A stretch of 10,835 nt of DNA, taken from Candidatus Dadabacteria bacterium RIFCSPHIGHO2_12_FULL_53_21 (GTDB taxonomy: Bacteria; Desulfobacterota_D; UBA1144; Nemesobacterales; UBA2774). The stretch spans positions 1-10,835 of the forward strand of contig MFCJ01000017.1 of the NCBI GenBank assembly GCA_001775255.1, written 5' to 3'. Shown here in pieces: positions 1 through 7,350 of the stretch. The notes below the pieces were generated by a model. The model was not told the DNA's origin and did no database searches. It saw nothing but the letters and a program-made list of their open reading frames with translations. Numbering within the stretch: the first letter of the stretch is position 1; every line of letters starts with the position of its first letter. Position numbers and translations under genes: made by a program.

Positions 1-405
1 GTCGAAAGTGCCGGCCTTCATGGAGAAGCCGGGCATGAGCGCGCATACCAAACTCCCGCGGACGGAGGCGCTGAAAAAACGGCTTCGCCCGATTCGGCTA
101 ACGCGGAAGTCACCGAGAATAAAATCCTCGAGGTCCTGGGCAATGTTTACGATCCAGAGATACCGATCGATATAGTAAATCTCGGGCTTATATACGGTAT
201 AGATATAAAAGGTGGGAACGTACGGATAACCATGACAATGACGGCCCCCGGGTGTCCCGCTTCGACGCAGATTGCCGGGGAATCGAAGATCCTGGTCGAG
301 GAGATTCCGGGCGTCGAGAATGTGGAAATAGAGATCGTCTGGGACCCGCCCTGGGACCCGAGCAAGATGAGCGATGACGCCCAGCAGAGCATGGGGATAT
401 TCTGA
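1..405 (+). CDS. DUF59/MIP18-family iron-sulfur cluster assembly protein (SufT/PaaD-like), 5' truncated
   Basis: The reading frame is open from base 1 to the TGA at 403-405 and gives 134 residues, with no plausible start codon before the domain, so the gene begins outside the window. Visible residues 1-38 form a low-complexity linker rich in Ala, Glu, Gly and Ser. The DUF59 fold follows at about 39-134: the signature VYDPEIPIDIVNLGLIY (49-65), the conserved TAPGCP (81-86) with Cys85, and the C-terminal VWDPPWDPSKMSDDA. These motifs are typical of cytosolic factors that help mature Fe-S proteins (SufT, or the PaaD-type component of phenylacetyl-CoA oxygenase). No paa genes are visible, so a general Fe-S role is more likely. 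The linker suggests another domain upstream, but it cannot be seen. Family assignment is firm; exact role is inferred. Confidence 0.9.
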   Translation, partial: VESAGLHGEAGHERAYQTPADGGAEKTASPDSANAEVTENKILEVLGNVYDPEIPIDIVNLGLIYGIDIKGGNVRITMTMTAPGCPASTQIAGESKILVEEIPGVENVEIEIVWDPPWDPSKMSDDAQQSMGIF

Positions 406-453
406 TCGAGGTATCATCCGGCCCTATTAGTTCCGAAACGGCGCAATAAACAT

Positions 454-1194
454 ATGCCCTCCCTTACTAACGGCGTTTTCATAACCGGTACCGATACAGG
501 CGTTGGTAAAACCGTGATAACCGCCGCTTTGGCCTGGACCTTGATTCAGGCGGGCAAAAAGGTAGCCGTGATGAAACCGGTGCAGACCGGCACCGGGCTC
601 CCGGGACCGACGGACATCGAGTACGTGGAGAGCGTGCTCGGGACAAAGTATGAGCCCGACGATGTATGTATATACCGGTTTCGGGATCCCATTTCACCGC
701 TCGCCGCTTCGGCGCTCGCGGGAATAAAAATTGATACGGCTAAAATAGACAAGGCATTTCGTACGCTCTCTGCGAAGCACGACACGGTTATCGTGGAAGG
801 GGCAGGCGGGCTCCTTGTCCCGATAAGGGAGGATTATCTGATGGCCGACCTCGCCTCAGACCTCTGTCTTCCTCTGCTCATAGTCACACGCCCCGGCCTC
901 GGCACATTGAACCACACGGCCCTTACGGTCGAATCCGCGAGAAAGAGAGGCCTCGACGTGATCGGGATTGTAATCAACCGTTTTCCTACCTCTCCGGGAC
1001 TTGCCGAACGCACCAACCCCGAGCTCATCGCACGGATGACCGGAGTGCCTATCGCGGGGGTCTTTCCGTCGGACCCTTCACTGTCTGTTGAGGAGGGCAG
1101 GACAGGCGGTATAAGAGAGCTGGCCCGCTCGGCTTTCGCTCCCTCCCTGGGCGGGACATTCGACTTTCAGGAATTTCTCCAGCGGCTGCGATAG
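454..1194 (+). CDS. bioD: ATP-dependent dethiobiotin synthetase BioD
   Basis: This 246-residue protein has the usual length of BioD, which closes the ureido ring of 7,8-diaminononanoate with CO2 and ATP to make dethiobiotin, the penultimate biotin step, in the cytoplasm. The P-loop TGTDTGVGKT lies at residues 11-20 (Lys19), KPVQTG at 41-46, and the Mg/ATP-binding segment VEGAGGLLVPI at 114-124 (Glu115). An INRF segment in the last third fits the nucleotide-base binding region. The ATG at 454 is chosen because the P-loop must lie about ten residues from the N-terminus; no strong Shine-Dalgarno precedes it. It starts 48 nt after the DUF59 gene and may be co-transcribed with it. No bioA, bioB, bioF or birA is in view, so the rest of the pathway must be elsewhere. 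The family call is secure. Confidence 0.95.
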   Translation: MPSLTNGVFITGTDTGVGKTVITAALAWTLIQAGKKVAVMKPVQTGTGLPGPTDIEYVESVLGTKYEPDDVCIYRFRDPISPLAASALAGIKIDTAKIDKAFRTLSAKHDTVIVEGAGGLLVPIREDYLMADLASDLCLPLLIVTRPGLGTLNHTALTVESARKRGLDVIGIVINRFPTSPGLAERTNPELIARMTGVPIAGVFPSDPSLSVEEGRTGGIRELARSAFAPSLGGTFDFQEFLQRLR

Positions 1195-1291
1195 ACCTTA
1201 CTTTTTCCCATTATAAAATCTAAGTATTGCGGGATTACCTGTCTGCATATGTGTCCGCAGGGATTCGCATTTTAAGGGTGCATGAAGGAAC

Positions 1292-1319
1292 TTGACAGAT
1301 TTCCTTGGTATGATATACA
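1292..1319 (+). promoter_or_regulatory. Candidate sigma70-type promoter of the act operon
   Basis: A perfect -35 hexamer TTGACA (1292-1297) is followed after 16 bp by TATACA (1314-1319), a four-of-six match to TATAAT. The surrounding stretch is AT-rich, as expected for a -10 region. It lies about 70 bp upstream of the actA start, in the only long gap before the operon. An inverted repeat, GTATG-ATATA-CATAC (1308-1322), overlaps the -10 and could be an operator or simply chance in AT-rich DNA. The transcription start has not been mapped. Confidence 0.5.
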
Positions 1320-1376
1320 TACTAGGCGTTTTTTGAGTACTTTGATTTAACTTTCCAAATGGACACACTCCAGAGC

Positions 1377-1381
1377 TAAGG
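1377..1381 (+). promoter_or_regulatory. Ribosome binding site of actA
   Basis: TAAGG lies 8 nt before the ATG at 1390. It is a modest Shine-Dalgarno compared with the stronger ones inside the operon, and it supports this ATG as the start of the pentaheme cytochrome. Confidence 0.5.
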
Positions 1382-1389
1382 TAAATAGG

Positions 1390-1965
1390 ATGAGAAGACG
1401 GATTACATTGCTTTCAGTGCCTGTTCTGACACTGGCTATTTTTCTGGGCTTGTATTTTTTCGATAACGCTGAAAGCAGCAATAAAGGACCTGTTCAGCCG
1501 GTCAGGTTCAGCCATAAAATCCACGCCGGCAGCGAAAACGATCAGATACCCTGTCAATACTGCCACAGCTTTGTAGATGTATCCCCTAACCCCGGTATCC
1601 CATCGGTCAAAAAATGCATGGGCTGTCATACCCATATAGCCGGGCGCGACGTCGAGTACGATTTCGGCGGCACTACCATTAATCTCCAGCAGGAGATAGC
1701 CAAGGTCAGGGAGTTTTGGGCGAAGAAAGAGCCCATACCCTGGAACAAGGTCAACACGATGCCGAATTACGTCCACTTCAACCACAAGAGGCACATAAAG
1801 CGCGGGTTCGAATGCGCCGCCTGTCACGGTGACATTGCAAACATGGACCAGGTTTACCAGGTAACCAGGCTCAACATGGGATTCTGTATCACCTGTCATA
1901 CGGACAATGCCAAAAATCACGAGGAATTGACTCACTTGAAAGACTGTCTCACGTGTCATTATTAA
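1390..1965 (+). CDS. actA: Alternative complex III pentaheme cytochrome c subunit ActA
   Basis: This is the electron-exit cytochrome of alternative complex III, on the periplasmic side and held by an N-terminal membrane segment (residues about 5-24, after an Arg-rich start). The 191 residues hold five CxxCH c-heme sites: C55-H59, C76-H80, C142-H146, C166-H170 and C186-H190. Extra histidines (H42, H45, H129, H132, H135, H177, H182) can give bis-His ligation, as known for this family. FSHKIH and HFNHKRH before the first and third heme sites are typical of ActA and related multiheme subunits. The last heme motif ends one residue before the C-terminus, and TAA follows His190-Tyr191. It is the first gene of the operon, and actB starts 12 nt after its stop. 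Five hemes and gene order make the call firm. Confidence 0.95.
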   Translation: MRRRITLLSVPVLTLAIFLGLYFFDNAESSNKGPVQPVRFSHKIHAGSENDQIPCQYCHSFVDVSPNPGIPSVKKCMGCHTHIAGRDVEYDFGGTTINLQQEIAKVREFWAKKEPIPWNKVNTMPNYVHFNHKRHIKRGFECAACHGDIANMDQVYQVTRLNMGFCITCHTDNAKNHEELTHLKDCLTCHY

Positions 1966-1967
1966 TT

Positions 1968-1975
1968 GGAGGAGG
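1968..1975 (+). promoter_or_regulatory. Strong Shine-Dalgarno that fixes the actB start
   Basis: GGAGGAGG lies between the actA stop and the ATG at 1978, with GGAGG placed 5 nt before that ATG. An in-frame TTG at 1966 lies upstream of, or within, this ribosome site and cannot use it. The actB start is therefore set at 1978. Confidence 0.8.
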
Positions 1976-1977
1976 AA

Positions 1978-4914
1978 ATGTCTCAAGATAAAAAGGGCGG
2001 CATAAAGAGAAGGGATTTCCTGAAGATCATAGGAGTAGCCGGAGGCACGGCCGCGGTAGCAGGCGCCTGCTCCAATCCGGCCGAGCAGATCATCCCTTAC
2101 GTCATCCCGCCCGAAGGGATAATCCCCGGGGTCCCCAACTGGTATGCGAGCACCTGCCGGGAGTGTCCGGCGGGCTGCGGTATCATCGTCAAGAACCGCG
2201 AGGGGCGGGCGATCAAGGTTGAGGGGAATCCGAAGAACCCGATAAACGTGGGAACGAGCTGCGCCCAGGGGCAGGCCATGCTTCAGGGGCTTTATAACCC
2301 GGACCGCATAAGGTCCCCGCTCAGCAGGAACGACCTCGGAAGACTCGAGCCTCAGGGGTGGGACAACGCCCAGAAGATGCTCACGGAAAAGATCGAAGAG
2401 GTAAGGAAGAAGGGCGGAAGCGGAAGGATCGTATTCCTCTCCGACCACAATGAAGGGACTTTAGGGAACCTGATCGGCGACTGGATGTCGGCGCTCGGGG
2501 GAAAACACCTCTCATACGAAGTCTACTCATACGAGCCGCTGAAAGAAGCGAACCGTATCGTATTCGGAATAGATAAGATACCTACATACAATATAGATAA
2601 AACGAAGTACCTGCTCTCGTTCGGCGCCGATTTCATAGAGACCTGGTTATCGCCGACCCTCTATACGAGACAGTTCAGCGAGATGCACGGTTATAAGGAC
2701 AAGTCCATGGGGAAATTCGTCCACGTGGAGCCGAGGGCGTCGCTCACGGGCGTAAGCGCCGACGAATGGGTTTCCATAAAACCGGGCACGGAAGCGGTAC
2801 TCGCACTCGGAATCGCGAGCGTCATAGTGAGCGAGGGCATGTCGGTAAACGGCGGGGGCGGATTCGCCGGTCTCCTCAGCGGATATAGTCCCGAAAAGGT
2901 TTCCGCTGTGACGGATGTCCCGGTCGATACGATAAAGGAGATTGCGAAGGAGTTCTCTTCAATGCAGCCGAGCCTCGCCATCGGCGGGGGCATCGCAAAT
3001 ACATCGACGAACGCCACAGAAACCCTGGTCGCGATAAATATACTGAACTACGTCGCCGGGAATGTCGGCCGGACCATAGATTTCGGGAACGCGCTCACAC
3101 TTTCCGAGGTAAGCACCTTTAAGGAGATTTCATCCCTCGTGGATTCGATGTCCGGAGGCGAGGTCGATCTACTATTCATATACAACGTCAATCCCGTATT
3201 CACTCTTCCGAAATCTCTCGGATTTGAAGACGCTCTAGGCAAGGTCCCAAACGTGGTGAGCTTCTCGAGCTTCATGGACGAGACGACGGAGAAGGCTAAT
3301 CTCATACTCCCCGACAGCACGACGCTCGAATCATGGGGTGATTTCATCCCCGACGGCAGGGTCCACGGGCTCATACAGCCGGTGATGACCCCTGTTTTCA
3401 ATACCAGGAGCACGGGGGATGTGATACTTTCCGTGACCGCGCAGCTCGAAGGTCTCAAGGGCAGATATACGCAGGTTTCTTATTACGATTATCTCAGGGA
3501 TTCATGGAAGCAGGTCTGGACGAGCGTCACGGGAGGCGGTGATTTCGAGGCCTTCTGGAACGCTGCGCTCGAGAACGGCGGGATATACAGGGACACGACA
3601 CCCGTGCAGGTATCCGCATCAGGGAATATTTCAGGCGTAAGCTTCGGAGAGCCCGAGTTCACGGGGGACGGGGATTTCTATTTTATGGCTTACCCGTCCT
3701 ACAAGTACTACGACGGGAGAGGGGCGAACAAGCCCTGGCTCCAGGAGCTGCCCGACGCGATAACCACCGGGGTCTGGGACTCGTGGGTCGAGATACACCC
3801 TGACACGGCCAAAAAGCTCGGGGTTAAACTGGGGGATTTCGTTAAGATTGAATCGCCTTACGGAACGATCGAGACACAGGCTTATGTCTATGAGGGGATA
3901 AGACCGGATACGCTCGCCGTGATGATCGGACAGGGTCATACGAGCTACGGCAGGTATGCGAAAGACAGGGGTGTTAATCCCCTTTCCATCCTCCCCGTTT
4001 CCACCGACAAAATTACGGGCAGCTTTGCTTGGCTTACTACGAAGGTAAAGGCCTCCGGCACGGGCAGACACGCACAGTTCGTACAGACTCAGTACACGAC
4101 CACCCAGCACGACAGGGACGTGGCGCAGATGGTCACGCTCACGGAGCTCGAGCACGGCCTCCACCAAGAGGAACACGAGGAGCCCGATTTCTATCCCCCC
4201 GTGGTGTACGACAGGTACCATTGGGGCATGTCGATAGACCTCCAGAAGTGCACGGGCTGCGGCGCATGTATCACCGCCTGCTATGCGGAGAACAATATCC
4301 CGTTTGTCGGCAAGGAGCTCGTGGCGAAAAGACGCGACATGGCCTGGCTCAGGATCGACAGGTTCTTCGAGAAATCGGACAACAAGGCCGGGTTCGAGAC
4401 CAGGTTCCTCCCGATGCTCTGCCAGCAGTGCAATAACGCGCCGTGCGAGCCCGTATGCCCCGTGTTTGCGACCTACCACAACCCGGAAGGGCTTAACGGA
4501 ATGATATATAACAGGTGCGTGGGAACGAGGTACTGCTCCAACAACTGCACTTACAGCGTCAGGAAATTCAACTGGTTCTCGTACAAGCTCCCCGATCCCC
4601 TCAACTGGCAGTTTAACCCGGACGTCACCGTAAGGGACAAAGGGGTCATGGAGAAATGCACGTTCTGCATACAAAGGATTAATTACGCCAAGGACCAGGC
4701 CAGGGACAAGGGCAGGGACGTGCTGGACGGGGAATTCCAGGTAGCGTGTCAGCAGTCATGCGCTTCGGGCGCGATCGAGTTCGGGAATTTAAAAGACCCT
4801 GAATCCAGGGTATCGAAGCTTTCACACGACGAGAGGGGATATAGAGTGCTCAATCAGCTAAACACGCAGCCGAATATTACGTACCTAAAAAAAGTAAAAT
4901 GGGATAAGGCATAA
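1978..4914 (+). CDS. actB: Alternative complex III subunit ActB (MopB-like domain fused to Fe-S domain)
   Basis: This 978-residue periplasmic subunit carries the Fe-S wire of alternative complex III. It begins with a twin-arginine signal (RRDFLK, 11-16), a hydrophobic run and AGAC with Cys31, a lipobox-like site. A MopB-like domain follows to about residue 700. It keeps a Cys set (C60, C63, C67, C95) that in catalytic MopB enzymes binds a [4Fe-4S] cluster; characterised ActB proteins have no molybdenum cofactor. The C-terminal ferredoxin domain has four Cys groups: C758/761/764/768, C815/818/823/827, C847/853/857 and C894/897/924/928. In the third group Thr850 replaces the second Cys, giving 15 ligands, which suits the three [4Fe-4S] plus one [3Fe-4S] known for the family. 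The stop overlaps actC by 1 nt (TAATG). Confidence 0.95.
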   Translation: MSQDKKGGIKRRDFLKIIGVAGGTAAVAGACSNPAEQIIPYVIPPEGIIPGVPNWYASTCRECPAGCGIIVKNREGRAIKVEGNPKNPINVGTSCAQGQAMLQGLYNPDRIRSPLSRNDLGRLEPQGWDNAQKMLTEKIEEVRKKGGSGRIVFLSDHNEGTLGNLIGDWMSALGGKHLSYEVYSYEPLKEANRIVFGIDKIPTYNIDKTKYLLSFGADFIETWLSPTLYTRQFSEMHGYKDKSMGKFVHVEPRASLTGVSADEWVSIKPGTEAVLALGIASVIVSEGMSVNGGGGFAGLLSGYSPEKVSAVTDVPVDTIKEIAKEFSSMQPSLAIGGGIANTSTNATETLVAINILNYVAGNVGRTIDFGNALTLSEVSTFKEISSLVDSMSGGEVDLLFIYNVNPVFTLPKSLGFEDALGKVPNVVSFSSFMDETTEKANLILPDSTTLESWGDFIPDGRVHGLIQPVMTPVFNTRSTGDVILSVTAQLEGLKGRYTQVSYYDYLRDSWKQVWTSVTGGGDFEAFWNAALENGGIYRDTTPVQVSASGNISGVSFGEPEFTGDGDFYFMAYPSYKYYDGRGANKPWLQELPDAITTGVWDSWVEIHPDTAKKLGVKLGDFVKIESPYGTIETQAYVYEGIRPDTLAVMIGQGHTSYGRYAKDRGVNPLSILPVSTDKITGSFAWLTTKVKASGTGRHAQFVQTQYTTTQHDRDVAQMVTLTELEHGLHQEEHEEPDFYPPVVYDRYHWGMSIDLQKCTGCGACITACYAENNIPFVGKELVAKRRDMAWLRIDRFFEKSDNKAGFETRFLPMLCQQCNNAPCEPVCPVFATYHNPEGLNGMIYNRCVGTRYCSNNCTYSVRKFNWFSYKLPDPLNWQFNPDVTVRDKGVMEKCTFCIQRINYAKDQARDKGRDVLDGEFQVACQQSCASGAIEFGNLKDPESRVSKLSHDERGYRVLNQLNTQPNITYLKKVKWDKA

Positions 4915-6251
4915 TGAGTGAACAGAATTCATTAACTTATGCAAAAGTTAACGAAGATGTAATACGGATGCTCGATAAGCCGACCGTCAAGTGGCTTGCG
5001 CTTTTCCTGCCGGTCCTCGGGTTTGTCGGTTTCGGGATGTTTTGTTTCCTGTATCAGGTATATACCGGACTCGGTGTCGCGGGATACAGACACCCCGTTT
5101 TCTGGGGCGTTTATATTACGGACTTCGTTTTCTGGGTCGGTATCGCCCACTCCGGGACGCTGATTTCGGCAATACTTTACCTCTTCAGGGCCAGCTTCAG
5201 GGTTTCCATATACAGGATTGCGGAAGCGATGACGGTTTTTGCGGTTCTGACCGCCGGGCTTTTCCCCATCATACACCTGGGGCGGCCGTGGTTTTTCTAC
5301 TGGCTCTTCCCTTATCCGAACCAGCGGGAATTATGGGTGAATTTTAAATCCCCGCTCCTCTGGGACGTATTCGCGGTCAGCACGTATCTTACCGTAAGCT
5401 CAGTGTTCTTCTTTGTGGGAATGATTCCCGATATAGCCGCGATCAGGGACAAGGTAAAAGAGGTTCCCCGTAAGATCGCATACACGATACTCTCGCTCGG
5501 ATGGAAGGGCTCGAACTGGGAATGGCTCCATTATTCCAGGGCCTATCTCTATTTCGCCGCGTTCGCCACACCGCTTGTCCTGTCAGTGCACAGCGTCGTA
5601 TCATGGGACTTCGCCATGGCGAACCTGCCCGGGTGGCACACTACGATTTTCGCCCCCTATTTCGTAGCGGGGGCTATATTCTCGGGGCTCGGCATGGTGA
5701 TAACGCTCACCATTCCAATAAGAAAAATCTTCGCGCTCGAGGATTACATAACACTCGACAATTACGACGGCATGGCGAAGATGATAATACTGACTTCGCT
5801 GATCGTGGGGTATGCGTACGGCTGCGAGTTCTTCATGGCCTGGTACAGCGGAAGCCCTGCCGAATGGGGGCAGTTCTATTACAGGGCCACGGGACAGTAC
5901 GCGCTCTTTTACTGGATAATGGTCGTGTGCAACGTACTGATACCGATCCCGCTCTGGTTCAAGAGCGTCAGGAGGAATATCAAGGCTCTATTCATAATAT
6001 CGATCTTCATAAACATAGGCATGTGGTTTGAGAGGTTTAATATCATCGTGATTTCGCTTTCCCAGGGGTTCGAGCCGGGCGCGTGGGGAATATATAAAGT
6101 ATCCTGGGTCGAAATGGGTATTACTATGGGCAGCTTCGCCTGGTTCTTCATGTTCTTCCTTATATTTATAAAGACGCTGCCTGCTATTTCTATTTCCGAG
6201 TTGAAGGAAATTTTGCCTGTGCCGAAAAAGGAGGCAAAACACCATGGATAA
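4914..6251 (+). CDS. actC: Alternative complex III NrfD-type integral membrane subunit ActC
   Basis: The 445-residue product is almost entirely hydrophobic, with about ten transmembrane helices, and belongs to the NrfD/PsrC family of quinone-interacting membrane subunits. In alternative complex III, ActC lies beneath ActB and is the proposed quinol oxidation site. Conserved-looking features include IAHSG with His79, HLGRPWFFYWLFPYPN starting at His121, and SPLLWDVFAVSTY with Asp151. The His121/Asp151 spacing resembles a His/Asp pair discussed for the quinol site and proton path in studied ActC proteins; that mapping is from memory and is inferred. The C-terminus is a short charged cytoplasmic tail rich in Lys and His. 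The ATG overlaps the actB stop by 1 nt, so translation is probably coupled. A second NrfD-type subunit is encoded at the actF position. Confidence 0.95.
   Translation: MSEQNSLTYAKVNEDVIRMLDKPTVKWLALFLPVLGFVGFGMFCFLYQVYTGLGVAGYRHPVFWGVYITDFVFWVGIAHSGTLISAILYLFRASFRVSIYRIAEAMTVFAVLTAGLFPIIHLGRPWFFYWLFPYPNQRELWVNFKSPLLWDVFAVSTYLTVSSVFFFVGMIPDIAAIRDKVKEVPRKIAYTILSLGWKGSNWEWLHYSRAYLYFAAFATPLVLSVHSVVSWDFAMANLPGWHTTIFAPYFVAGAIFSGLGMVITLTIPIRKIFALEDYITLDNYDGMAKMIILTSLIVGYAYGCEFFMAWYSGSPAEWGQFYYRATGQYALFYWIMVVCNVLIPIPLWFKSVRRNIKALFIISIFINIGMWFERFNIIVISLSQGFEPGAWGIYKVSWVEMGITMGSFAWFFMFFLIFIKTLPAISISELKEILPVPKKEAKHHG
6228..6234 (+). promoter_or_regulatory. Ribosome binding site of actD inside the actC coding region
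   Basis: AAGGAGG lies within the last codons of actC, 9 nt before the actD ATG at 6244. It shows that actD has its own initiation site although it overlaps actC by 8 nt. Confidence 0.7.
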
Positions 6252-6753
6252 GCAGGGAGTTCTGGGGATATTCTCTTACGTCGATCTCACCGTTAAAGCT
6301 GTCAGGAAGCTTAAGGACGAGGGGTTTAAGAACCTTCGTGTTTTTTCTCCCGTGCCTAACCATGAAATAGAAGTCGCGGTGGGAGAGCCTGAAAGCATCG
6401 TAAGGTTCTTTACTCTGTTCGGCGCCATGCTGGGCGCCGCGTGCGGTGTCGGTTTTACGGTCCTTACGTCCTCGGACTGGCCGATTCCGGTGAGCGCGAA
6501 GCCGGTCGTATCGATACCCCCTTTCATCATCATCATATTCGAGCTCACGATTCTGATGGGCTCGCTTTCGACGCTCCTGGGGCTGCTCATAAATTCACGT
6601 CTCAGGCGGAACGCCCCGAGGAGCATGTATGATCCGAGGTTCACGGACGATAAATTCGGCGTAATGGTTACATGCGGCAAGGATAATGTGAAGAAGGTCG
6701 AAGAGATACTAAATTCCCAGGGGGCCGAAGAAATAAAATTCGACGGCGTATAG
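6244..6753 (+). CDS. actD: Alternative complex III membrane subunit ActD (DUF3341)
   Basis: This 169-residue protein matches the ActD (DUF3341) layout. A cytoplasmic N-terminal alpha/beta part (1-50) includes GIFSYVDLTVKAVRKLKDEGF and the family-like FSPVPNHEIE (34-43). Two transmembrane helices follow (about 55-75 and 92-117), joined by a loop with SSDWPIP, and then a soluble C-terminal tail (120-169) with YDPRFTDDKFGV, also typical. In studied complexes ActD is an accessory membrane subunit beside ActC and binds no redox cofactor. I see no heme or Fe-S motif here, and Cys67 and Cys144 are isolated. The gene overlaps actC by 8 nt and precedes actE by 32 nt. The gene order makes the assignment reliable. 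Confidence 0.92.
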   Translation: MDKQGVLGIFSYVDLTVKAVRKLKDEGFKNLRVFSPVPNHEIEVAVGEPESIVRFFTLFGAMLGAACGVGFTVLTSSDWPIPVSAKPVVSIPPFIIIIFELTILMGSLSTLLGLLINSRLRRNAPRSMYDPRFTDDKFGVMVTCGKDNVKKVEEILNSQGAEEIKFDGV

Positions 6754-6769
6754 TCGGACAGGTTGTCTC

Positions 6770-6776
6770 AGGAGGT
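6770..6776 (+). promoter_or_regulatory. Strong Shine-Dalgarno supporting a TTG start for actE
   Basis: AGGAGGT lies 9 nt before the TTG at 6786. The next in-frame candidates, GTG at 6792 and ATG at 6801, would be 15 and 24 nt away, too far for this site. The rare TTG start is therefore preferred. Confidence 0.65.
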
Positions 6777-6785
6777 AATACGGGA

Positions 6786-7349
6786 TTGTCAGTGAAGAAT
6801 ATGAAATATTATGCGATGTTAATAATAATATCGAGCTTCATGGGGGCTTCCGGGGCGCACGCCTTTCCCTGGAATTTCGATATGTGGCGGCAGCCCTCGA
6901 TACAGCCTTATGAAGAGCCGATCGCTTACCCCGGGCTCTCGGTTTCGACGACGGGTCTCCGGATCGAGCCCCTTCCGAGAGAGCACTACGAGGTCATGAC
7001 TGCGAATCCCGCCACGGCCACGGCAGAATCGCTCAAGAACGGGGAACAGATCTTTAATACGTACTGTATCGTCTGCCACGGCAAAGAGGGCAAGGGAGAC
7101 GGACCCGTAATAAAGAGGGGGTTCTATCCGATGAACCTTACGACTCCGGCCGTCGTCGCCCGGACCAACGGCTACATATACGCCTACATCAGGTACGGCG
7201 GGAAGGTCATGATGCCGAGCTACCGGGAGAGCATAACCTCCGAGAGCGCTTGGGACGTCGTGAATTATGTCAGGAAACTCCAGGGAAATCCGAATACCGC
7301 ACCGGCTAAACCCCGGAACGGGAACACAGCAGAGGAGACCGCTCAGTAA
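6786..7349 (+). CDS. actE: Alternative complex III monoheme cytochrome c subunit ActE
   Basis: This 187-residue periplasmic protein carries one c-type heme and is expected to pass electrons between ActA and an external acceptor. Residues 1-26 form a Sec signal peptide with a Lys-containing n-region, a hydrophobic core and the cleavage-like site AHA|F (24-27). There is no lipobox Cys, so a soluble or protein-held subunit is more likely than a lipoprotein. The heme site is CIVCH at 94-98, followed by GKEGKGDGP. VMMPSY (141-146) provides a Met ligand, probably Met143. The early part holds FPWNFDMWRQPSIQPYEEP, a pattern common in ActE. A C-terminal Pro/Asn/Thr-rich tail ends the protein. The start is TTG, chosen from its Shine-Dalgarno. 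Its stop lies 1 nt before the actF ATG. Family and context agree well. Confidence 0.93.
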   Translation: MSVKNMKYYAMLIIISSFMGASGAHAFPWNFDMWRQPSIQPYEEPIAYPGLSVSTTGLRIEPLPREHYEVMTANPATATAESLKNGEQIFNTYCIVCHGKEGKGDGPVIKRGFYPMNLTTPAVVARTNGYIYAYIRYGGKVMMPSYRESITSESAWDVVNYVRKLQGNPNTAPAKPRNGNTAEETAQ

Positions 7350-7350
7350 T

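Noticed and set aside
1231..1265. CTGC...GCAG hairpin in the bioD-actA gap
   Set aside because: Only four base pairs with a ten-base loop and no T-run; too weak to call a terminator or regulatory RNA.
1966..1980. TTG at 1966 as the start of actB
   Set aside because: The strong GGAGGAGG overlaps the codons just after this TTG, so it can only serve the ATG at 1978, which also puts the Tat motif at the usual distance.
1414..2448. 344-codon open frame on the minus strand opposite actA and the start of actB
   Set aside because: It lies wholly opposite two confident genes; its translation shows no recognisable domain and arises from GC-biased codons of the true strand.
3631..4674. 347-codon open frame on the minus strand inside actB
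   Set aside because: It is antisense to the MopB/ferredoxin part of actB, whose motifs are unmistakable; the product has unusual Arg/Val/Gly composition and no family features.
7267..7350. Upstream ATG at 7267 as the start of actF
   Set aside because: It would overlap actE deeply and add 28 polar residues; the ATG at 7351 sits directly after the actE stop with a GAGGAGA upstream.
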